Of a DNA stretch of 64,000 bases, positions 42,204-48,830 are shown one piece after another. Within the stretch, counting starts at the first letter, position 1; each line of letters begins with the position of its first letter. Location: NCBI GenBank assembly GCA_903859215.1, contig CAIOLW010000036.1, positions 94,987 to 158,986 of the forward strand, written 5' to 3'. Under the pieces are notes generated by a model. The model saw nothing but the letters and a program-made list of their open reading frames with translations. It ran no database searches and was not told the DNA's origin. This DNA comes from an uncultured bacterium. Its GTDB lineage: Bacteria > Krumholzibacteriota > Krumholzibacteriia > LZORAL124-64-63. Both the position numbers and the translations under genes were made by a program.

Positions 42204-43918
42204 TGAGGGTGTGCACCGCTCTGCAGATGGCGGCCATCGACCGCGCGACGATCGACGGGGGCGTGTCCTCGCTGGAACTGATGGAGCGCGCCGGGCGCGT
42301 CGTGGCCGACCATGCGCTGGAATTCCTCGCCGAACACGCGGGTGGCGGCCACGGTCACGATCATGGCCACGAGCATCCGTGCGGTGGCGGTCCCGAGGGC
42401 TGCGGCGATGCCGATTGCGGCGATGATTGCGGCCACGGCGAATCGGCCGACGCCGTGCTGGTCGTCTGCGGACGCGGCAACAACGGCGGCGACGGCCTGG
42501 TGGTTGCGCGCCTGCTGGCCGAGGAGGGCGCGCCGGTCGTCGTGATGCTGCTGGCCGCGCCGAAGGAACTGACCGCCGACGCGCGCGCGAACCTCGAGCG
42601 CCTGCCCGAGGGCGTCGAGGTCGTGGCGCCGCGCCCGTCCGATTGGCCCGACGTCTACCGCGAGCTTGCTTCGGGGTGCGCCGTCACGATCGATGCCGTG
42701 CTCGGCACCGGCGCGCGCCTCCCGCTTCCGGACGACCTGGCCGACCTTCTGCGCGCGATGAACGACACGGCCGTGCCCACGCTGGCGATCGACATCCCGT
42801 CGGGCGTGTCCGGGGATGACGGCCTCGTCGCCCCCGTGGCCGTGGCGGCCGACCTGACGGTGACCATCGGCCTGCCCAAGCTGGGCCTGCTGCTGCCGCC
42901 CGGGCGCGACTACGCGGGACAGGTCGAGGTGGCCGACATCGGTTTCGATCCCGGCCTCTGCGATCGCCTGGCCGGGCCGTGGCACTGGCTGGAGCGCGGT
43001 GAATACCTGTGCCTGCTGCCGCCGCGCCCGACCTCCGTGCACAAGGGGCAGTGCGGGCGGCTGCTGGTGGTGGCCGGCTCGCGCGCCTACGGCGGCGCCG
43101 CGCACCTGGCGGGCCTTGGCGGGCTGCGCTCGGGGATCGGGCTGCTGACGCTGGCGGCGCCGGCGGGCCTCGAGGTGCCGCTGCGCATTGCGCTCCCGGA
43201 AGCGCTGGTCCGCGCCCTGCCCGAGACCGTTGCCGGCACGCTGGCGCCCCTGTCGGTCGAGGCCGCCGCGGCGCTCGTGGCGGGCGCCGATGCGGTCGTG
43301 CTCGGGCCCGGCCTGGGCGACGACCCGGCGACCGACGCCTGGGTGCGCGACCTGCTGCCGACGCTGGCGGGGCCGCTCGTCCTGGACGCCGACGGCCTCA
43401 ACGCGCTGGCGCGTATCGGCCAGGCGCCTGCCTTCGCCTCGCGCGCGGTCGTGCTGACGCCGCACCCGGGCGAGTTCGCGAGGCTGCTGGGCTTGTCGAC
43501 GGCCGATGTCGCGGCGCGCCGGCTGGAACTGGCCGCCGAGGCGGCCGACCGCTGGGGCTGCGTCGTCGTGCTGAAGGGCTCGCCGGCGGTCATCGGCGTG
43601 CCGGGTGAAGGCGTGTACGTGAACGCGAGCGGCGACGACGCCCTGGCCCGCGGCGGCTCGGGCGACGTGCTGGCCGGGCTCATCGGCGGCCTGTTGGCGC
43701 AGGGCCTGGCCGCGCGCGATGCGGCGCTGCTCGGCTGCTACGTGCACGGCCTGGCCGGCACGGCGGCCGCGCGCGAGATGTCCAGCCGCGGCGTGCTCGT
43801 GCGCGAGGTCGCGGCCGCCATCGGCCCGCAGTGGCTGGCGATGGAGCGCGAGGCCAGCAGCGACGCGGCGTTGCGCGAGCGCCTGTGGCCGTCGCTGCCT
43901 CCGGAGGCCGCGCGGTGA
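42200..43918 (+). CDS. nnr: Bifunctional NAD(P)H-hydrate epimerase / ADP-dependent dehydratase, with His/Cys-rich insertion
   Basis: This 572-residue protein repairs hydrated NADH and NADPH. The N-terminal NnrE (YjeF-N) domain opens with CTALQMAAIDRATI and shows GRGNNGGDGLVVARLL, IDAVLGTG and IDIPSGVSGDDG. The C-terminal NnrD (carbohydrate-kinase-like) domain shows VHKGQCGRLLVVAGS, AVVLGPGLG, LDADGLNAL, LTPHPGEFARL, VLKGSP and GSGDVLAGLIGG. Unusual is an insertion of about 32 residues after the first helix (about residues 48-80), rich in His and Cys (GGGHGHDHGHEHPCGGG, then four more Cys). It looks like a metal-binding loop. ATG 42200 overlaps the HAD gene stop; the next gene overlaps its own stop as GTGA. 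Confidence 0.9.
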   Translation: MMRVCTALQMAAIDRATIDGGVSSLELMERAGRVVADHALEFLAEHAGGGHGHDHGHEHPCGGGPEGCGDADCGDDCGHGESADAVLVVCGRGNNGGDGLVVARLLAEEGAPVVVMLLAAPKELTADARANLERLPEGVEVVAPRPSDWPDVYRELASGCAVTIDAVLGTGARLPLPDDLADLLRAMNDTAVPTLAIDIPSGVSGDDGLVAPVAVAADLTVTIGLPKLGLLLPPGRDYAGQVEVADIGFDPGLCDRLAGPWHWLERGEYLCLLPPRPTSVHKGQCGRLLVVAGSRAYGGAAHLAGLGGLRSGIGLLTLAAPAGLEVPLRIALPEALVRALPETVAGTLAPLSVEAAAALVAGADAVVLGPGLGDDPATDAWVRDLLPTLAGPLVLDADGLNALARIGQAPAFASRAVVLTPHPGEFARLLGLSTADVAARRLELAAEAADRWGCVVVLKGSPAVIGVPGEGVYVNASGDDALARGGSGDVLAGLIGGLLAQGLAARDAALLGCYVHGLAGTAAAREMSSRGVLVREVAAAIGPQWLAMEREASSDAALRERLWPSLPPEAAR

Positions 43919-44940
43919 GGGTCCTCGGCATCGAGACGTCCTGTGACGACACGTCGGTGGCGCTCTACGACACCGACGGCGGCGTGGCGGCGAACCTGCT
44001 CAGCTCGCAGGTCGACCTGCACGGCGTGTTCGGCGGCGTCGTGCCCGAACTGGCCAGCCGCGCGCACCTGGTGAACCTGCTGCCGATGGTCGACCTGCTG
44101 CTCAAGCGCGAACAGATCGGGCTGGGCGACCTGGGCGGCGTGGCGGTCACGGCCGGCCCGGGCCTGCTCGGGGCGCTGCTGGTGGGGCTGTCCACGGCCA
44201 AGGCCATCTGCTTCGCCGCCGACCTGCCGCTGGTGGGCGTGCACCACCTCGAAGGGCACATCCTGGCCAACGCGCTGACGGCCGACCTCGTCCTGCCGGC
44301 CACGGTGCTGATCGTCTCGGGCGGGCACACCGAGGTCGTGCACATGCCGGAGATCGGCGTGTACGAGCGCCTCGGCGGCACGCTCGACGACGCCGCGGGC
44401 GAGGCCTTCGACAAGACCGCCAAGCTGCTGGGCCTGCCCTACCCGGGCGGGCCGCACATCGACGCGGCGGCGAAGGGCGGCGTGCCCGGCCGCTTCCGGT
44501 TCCCGCGACCGCTCGCGGCGGACCAGCGCATCGTGTTCAGCTTCAGCGGCCTGAAGACCGCCGTGCGCACGGTCGTGGAGGAACTGCCGCGCCCGCTGGA
44601 CGACCAGACGATCGCCGATGTCTGCTTCGAGGCCCAGGAGGCCATCGTCGATGTGCTCTGCCAGCGTCTTTTCCAGGCCGCCCGCCTCAAGCGCGCGCGC
44701 GCGGTGTACCTGGCCGGTGGCGTGGCCGCCAATGGGCGCCTGCGGGAGCGCGTTGCCGCCGAAGCCGCGAAGCGCGGATTGCACTTCGTGGCTCCCGAGC
44801 GCGTCTATTGCACCGACAATGCCGCGATGATCGCATACGCCGGGTCGTGCCACCTGGCCGCCGGGCGCCGCGATGCCCTCTCGCTCGACAGCTTTGCCCG
44901 CGCCCCGCTGGCGTCCTGGCGCCCGTCGCCCGCCTCCTGA
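43915..44940 (+). CDS. tsaD: tRNA N6-adenosine threonylcarbamoyltransferase
   Basis: TsaD (341 residues) transfers threonylcarbamoyl to A37 of ANN-decoding tRNAs, with TsaB and TsaE. Family motifs are GIETSCDDTSVA at the N-terminus, ELASRAHL, VTAGPGLLGALLVG, the metal-binding HHLEGH (about residues 110-115), VSGGHTE, KLLGLPYPGGP, FSFSGLKTA and DNAAMIAYAG at the end. GTG 43915 overlaps the nnr stop and GGAGG lies 7 bases upstream. Length and motifs are normal. Confidence 0.95.
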   Translation: MRVLGIETSCDDTSVALYDTDGGVAANLLSSQVDLHGVFGGVVPELASRAHLVNLLPMVDLLLKREQIGLGDLGGVAVTAGPGLLGALLVGLSTAKAICFAADLPLVGVHHLEGHILANALTADLVLPATVLIVSGGHTEVVHMPEIGVYERLGGTLDDAAGEAFDKTAKLLGLPYPGGPHIDAAAKGGVPGRFRFPRPLAADQRIVFSFSGLKTAVRTVVEELPRPLDDQTIADVCFEAQEAIVDVLCQRLFQAARLKRARAVYLAGGVAANGRLRERVAAEAAKRGLHFVAPERVYCTDNAAMIAYAGSCHLAAGRRDALSLDSFARAPLASWRPSPAS

Positions 44941-44985
44941 CCCGCCGGACCCCCGCCGGACCCCGCCGGCCCCCATTTGACCTGC

Positions 44986-45000
44986 TGGCATGAGCTTTGC
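44986..45000 (+). promoter_or_regulatory. Candidate sigma-54 promoter for the signalling block
   Basis: TGGCATGAGCTTTGC has the GG dinucleotide (44987-44988) and GC dinucleotide (44999-45000) exactly 12 bases apart, with TGGCA and TTGC matching the -24/-12 consensus (TGGCAC-N5-TTGC). A start near 45012 would give a leader of about 60 bases. No sigma-54 activator gene is in the window. Confidence 0.45.
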
Positions 45001-45071
45001 GTTCCGTCCTCCGGAAGACGGTTCCCGCCCAGGGACCGCTCGCGCCGTGCCTGTCAGTTGGGGGATCGAGA

Positions 45072-46103
45072 ATGGTCGCCAAAGCCCGGATTCTGGTTGC
45101 GGATGACGAACCGCACATCCGCCGGATCCTGCAGTTCCTGCTCGAACAGGACGGATACGAGGTCGGCCTGGCCGAGGATGGGGAGGAAGCCTGGCAGGCC
45201 GTGGCCAGCTTCCGGCCGGACCTCGTGCTGCTCGACGTCATGATGCCCCGCAGGGACGGGTTTTCCGTGTTGGAGATCATTCGTGCCGGGTTCGAGACCG
45301 CGCGCCTGCCCGTCATCATGCTGACGGCCAAGAGCGACACGGTCGACAAGGTCACGGGCCTGAAGGGCGGCGCTAACGACTACATCGTTAAGCCATTTAA
45401 CCATGAGGAGTTGCTGCTGCGGGTGACCAACCTGCTTGAAGCAACGCGGCGCGAGCGCGAGGCCAATCCACTGACGGGCCTGCCGGGTAACCTGGCCATT
45501 GAGCGTGAAGTCCAGTCGCGGCTGACGGCCGGGGAGGACTTCGCGCTGATGTACATCGATATCGATCGTTTCAAGAGCTTCAACGACCACTACGGCTACG
45601 CGCGCGGCGACCGGGCGATCTCGTTCCTGGCGGGTGTGCTCGTCTCGTGCGCCCACAAATACGGCGCCGGCGGCGACTTCGTCGGGCATGTCGGCGGCGA
45701 CGACTTCGTGCTGGCGACCGGCACCGGGGTCTGTGACCAGCTGTCGCGGCGCATCATCGAGGATTTCGACGCGGGTGTGCTCGCCCTGCACGACGCCGAG
45801 GACGCGCAGCGGGGTTGGCTGGAATTGGAAAACCGGGCCGGCGCGCGCGAGCGCTTCCCGTTGATCTCGCTGACGGTCGCGCTCATTCCCGGCGTTCACG
45901 GCCGCTTCACGCATCCTGCCGAGCTGAGCGATACGCTGGCCGAGCTGAAGCGCTTCGGGAAGGCGAATCCGCGCAGCGTGGTGGTGCGCGAGCGGCGCCA
46001 GCGCGCGGGGGAACCCGAATTGATCATGTCCGGCGCAGCCGTGGCGGGGCCCGCAGCCCCGTCGGCGACCGGTGACGGCAACGACCCGCACACGGGCGAC
46101 TGA
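45072..46103 (+). CDS. Response regulator with GGDEF-type output domain (GGDDF variant)
   Basis: This is a 343-residue two-domain protein. The receiver (about residues 4-118) has DDEPH, the phospho-acceptor context VLLDVMMPRRDG (Asp near 55), the LTAKS switch Thr and VKPFNHEELLL. A GGDEF-like domain (about 150-310) follows a PLTGLPGNLAIERE start, with FALMYIDIDRFKSFNDHYGY and the signature HVGGDDFVLA. The signature is GGDDF rather than GGDEF, so diguanylate cyclase activity is uncertain; it could be a c-di-GMP or GTP sensor. ATG 45072 follows GGGGATCGAGA. It is the first gene of a five-gene signalling run. Confidence 0.85.
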   Translation: MVAKARILVADDEPHIRRILQFLLEQDGYEVGLAEDGEEAWQAVASFRPDLVLLDVMMPRRDGFSVLEIIRAGFETARLPVIMLTAKSDTVDKVTGLKGGANDYIVKPFNHEELLLRVTNLLEATRREREANPLTGLPGNLAIEREVQSRLTAGEDFALMYIDIDRFKSFNDHYGYARGDRAISFLAGVLVSCAHKYGAGGDFVGHVGGDDFVLATGTGVCDQLSRRIIEDFDAGVLALHDAEDAQRGWLELENRAGARERFPLISLTVALIPGVHGRFTHPAELSDTLAELKRFGKANPRSVVVRERRQRAGEPELIMSGAAVAGPAAPSATGDGNDPHTGD

Positions 46104-46116
46104 GGCGGGAGTACGC

Positions 46117-48408
46117 ATGCACACAGTCATTCATCGCTCCATTGCGCGCGCGCGGGACGTCGATCCGGTCGGCGCCTTCTGGTCGTGCGTGTCGCTGGCC
46201 GGCGAGACCTCGCCCGTGATCGGGACGATGGAAGCGGCCCTGGCCGCACTGCGCCTGGTACCCGGCGTTGCCGGCGTCGCCGTTGCGGTGGACGCGAGCC
46301 AGGCCTCCGTGCTGGATGCGGGCTGGGAAGGAGGCGCCCCATGGTGCCTGGTTACCGGCCCTGCCGACGGCGACCCGCGCTGGTGCAGCCCCGCGGGCGG
46401 TTGGGCACTGCTGCAGCCGGCGCTCGCCGGGCGCGGCGGCTGGGCCCAGGCGCCGCTGGACGGTGCCGTGACCATCGTGCCGGTGGGCGGGCCTTCCGGT
46501 CAGGTGACGCTGGCGCTGGCCATTGCCGGCGCGGACGGGATCGAAGCCGATGCCGCGCGTCGCGCTGCGTTGCTGCCGGTGGCAGCCTCGGCTTCCGCGG
46601 CGCTCAACGCGCTGGCGGCGTTGACGGCGTTGCAGTCGGAAGTCGTGCGACTGGCCGGCGAGAACCACGCGATCGGGCGCCTCAACCGGCTGCAGGGCAG
46701 GTTCGTGGCGATGGCGAGCCACGACTTCAAGGCGCCGCTGACGGCCATCACCGCCTACACCGAAGTCCTGCTGGGGCAGCCGGGCAACGAGGCGTTCCCG
46801 CAGTCGGCGGAGTTCCTGGGCGTGATCCGGTCGGAAGCGGCGCGACTGCTGCGCATGGTCGACCGCATCCTCGATTTCACGCGGGTCGAGTTCGGGCCGC
46901 AGCTCATGACGCTGGCGCCGGCCATGCTGACCGACCTGGTGCAGGAAGCCGTGCGCGCGCTGGCGCCCGTCGCGGCGGCGCGGCGGCTGCAGGTCGTCGT
47001 CGAGGCGCCGCCCGGGCTGCCGCGGGCCGAGGTGGATGCCGACCTCATTCGCCAGGTCATCGTGAACCTGCTCGGCAACGCCGTGAAGTACACGCCGGCG
47101 GGCGGGCACGTCCGCATCGTGCTGTCCGAGGAGGAATCCTCGGTGGCCGTCAGCGTGCGGGACGACGGCCCCGGCATCCCCAGCGAGGACATCCGGCGCA
47201 TCTTCCGCGAGTTCTACCGGGCGGAGGGCGCGGCGGAGCAGGCCGAGGGCACCGGCCTGGGCCTGAGCATCGCGCGGCACATCGTGCAGCTGCACGGCGG
47301 GCACATCGAGGCGCGCCGCCTGCCCGAGGGCGGCAGCGAGTTCCGCTTCCTGGTGCCGAAGGAACTGGGCGAGTTGACGGCGCTGCCGCAGGCGACCGGC
47401 CTGGACGTGGCGCCGGAGAAGGCCTCGCAGGTCATCTCGGTGGTGCTGCGCGCGATCGGCGAGTTGACCGGCTCGATGTCGGTGGCGCTGCTGCTGGTGG
47501 ACGGTCGTGGCGCCCTGATTCCCGTCGGGTCGATGGGCCTGCCGCGGAATGCCAAACGCATGCAGCCGGTAATCCTGACCGAGGGCTGGCGCCGCTTCCT
47601 GATGGACGGCCACGCGCAGGCCGAGCCGGCGGTCGTCGCCGGCGATGCGCACGGCGGCCCGTGGGCAGGGGAAGGCGACCGCCTCTATTGCCCGCTCGTC
47701 GACGGGGACGAGCCGCTGGGCCTGATCATCGCCGGCCGTCGCGCGGGCGAGGCCGGGTACGGCGAGCCCGAGCGCCACCAGCTTGATGTGCTGACACGCA
47801 TCGTGGCGACGGCGCTGCGCCATCTCGAAGGCCAGGAGGCGCGTGTGCTCGAGGCCCTGCAGGTGCTCCTGCAGGCGCGGCGCAGCGGCATTCCCACCTC
47901 GACGCCCGAGGCCCTGCACCTGACGGCGCGGCTCGCGCGCGCGCTCGGGCTCAGCCCGGCCGACACGCGCCGCCTGCTCTACGCGGCGACGCTGCACGAC
48001 GCCGGGATGGCGCGGGTCGAGGACGAGATCGTGCTGGGCGCGGCGCCGCTCAGCTGGGACGAGCGCGACGAGGTCGACCGCCACGTCGAACAGGGCTGCG
48101 AACTGGTTGCGCCGCTGGTCCAGGACCCGGTCGTCCGCGGCTTCATCCGCCACCACCACGAGCGCATGGACGGCACCGGCCACCCGGACGGGCTGGCGGG
48201 CGACCGGATCCCGCTGGGCGCGCGCGTGCTGGCGGTCATCGACGCCTGGTTCTCGCTCACGAAGGACCGGCCTTACCGGCGCGGACTGGACCCGGCGGCG
48301 GCGCTGGCGGAGATCCGCCAGCACGCCGGCACGCAGTTCGATGCCGCTGTGGTGGCGACGTTCGCCGCCCTGGTGGATCCCGACGGCGCCGTGGCGCCGC
48401 GAACCTGA
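46117..48408 (+). CDS. Hybrid histidine kinase - GAF - HD-GYP protein
   Basis: This is a 763-residue soluble protein. An N-terminal GAF-like region (about 20-185) precedes the H-box MASHDFKAPLTAITAY (His near 207), HATPase boxes NLLGNAVKYTPAGG, DDGPGIPSEDI and GTGLGLSIAR. Then comes a second GAF-like domain (about 430-575) and a C-terminal HD domain with LHDAGM, RHVEQG and HHHERMDGTGHPDGL. HD-GYP enzymes hydrolyse c-di-GMP; here GYP reads GHP and the usual Lys after HD.G is Met, while the metal-binding His/Asp set seems present. Kinase and HD-GYP in a single chain is unusual. ATG 46117 has GGGAG 8 bases upstream. Confidence 0.8.
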   Translation: MHTVIHRSIARARDVDPVGAFWSCVSLAGETSPVIGTMEAALAALRLVPGVAGVAVAVDASQASVLDAGWEGGAPWCLVTGPADGDPRWCSPAGGWALLQPALAGRGGWAQAPLDGAVTIVPVGGPSGQVTLALAIAGADGIEADAARRAALLPVAASASAALNALAALTALQSEVVRLAGENHAIGRLNRLQGRFVAMASHDFKAPLTAITAYTEVLLGQPGNEAFPQSAEFLGVIRSEAARLLRMVDRILDFTRVEFGPQLMTLAPAMLTDLVQEAVRALAPVAAARRLQVVVEAPPGLPRAEVDADLIRQVIVNLLGNAVKYTPAGGHVRIVLSEEESSVAVSVRDDGPGIPSEDIRRIFREFYRAEGAAEQAEGTGLGLSIARHIVQLHGGHIEARRLPEGGSEFRFLVPKELGELTALPQATGLDVAPEKASQVISVVLRAIGELTGSMSVALLLVDGRGALIPVGSMGLPRNAKRMQPVILTEGWRRFLMDGHAQAEPAVVAGDAHGGPWAGEGDRLYCPLVDGDEPLGLIIAGRRAGEAGYGEPERHQLDVLTRIVATALRHLEGQEARVLEALQVLLQARRSGIPTSTPEALHLTARLARALGLSPADTRRLLYAATLHDAGMARVEDEIVLGAAPLSWDERDEVDRHVEQGCELVAPLVQDPVVRGFIRHHHERMDGTGHPDGLAGDRIPLGARVLAVIDAWFSLTKDRPYRRGLDPAAALAEIRQHAGTQFDAAVVATFAALVDPDGAVAPRT

Positions 48409-48428
48409 ACCGAAGCCTGGAGGATCCC

Positions 48429-48830
48429 ATGGCCCCCCGTCCGCGCATCCTGATCGTCGACGACGAGAAGCCGATCGCGACCCTGCTGGCGCAGACCTTT
48501 ACCAGCGAGGGCTACGAAGTGGCCAACGCCCACGACGGCATCGACTGCATGAACAAGATCGCGTCCTTCCAGCCCGACGTCGTGATCATGGACATCATGA
48601 TGCCGCGCCTCGACGGCGTGGACGCCACGCGACTGATCCGGCGCAACCGGATGCAGAACGGCACGCTCATCGTGGCCCTGTCCGCGCGCGCGGACGAGGA
48701 GACGCGGGGGCGCATGAAGGAGGCGGGCGCCGACCTGTTCATGCGCAAGCCGTTCGTGATCGCCAAGCTTGTCGACCGCGTGGGACGCATGCTCGCCGCC
48801 CGGGCGGGACAGGTGCAGGAAGGGCGTTAG
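48429..48830 (+). CDS. Single-domain response regulator
   Basis: This is a 133-residue receiver-only protein: ILIVDDEKPIATL at the N-terminus, phospho-acceptor Asp in DVVIMDIMMPRLDG (near residue 55), the LSARA switch, and the conserved Lys in MRKPF near 106. With no output domain it may shuttle phosphate, in the manner of CheY or Spo0F, between the two hybrid kinases that flank it. GGAGG lies 6 bases before ATG 48429; the next gene starts immediately after its stop. Confidence 0.85.
   Translation: MAPRPRILIVDDEKPIATLLAQTFTSEGYEVANAHDGIDCMNKIASFQPDVVIMDIMMPRLDGVDATRLIRRNRMQNGTLIVALSARADEETRGRMKEAGADLFMRKPFVIAKLVDRVGRMLAARAGQVQEGR

Noticed and set aside
45072-46103. Confident diguanylate cyclase call
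   Set aside because: The signature reads GGDDF rather than GG(D/E)EF, so cyclase activity cannot be claimed from sequence.
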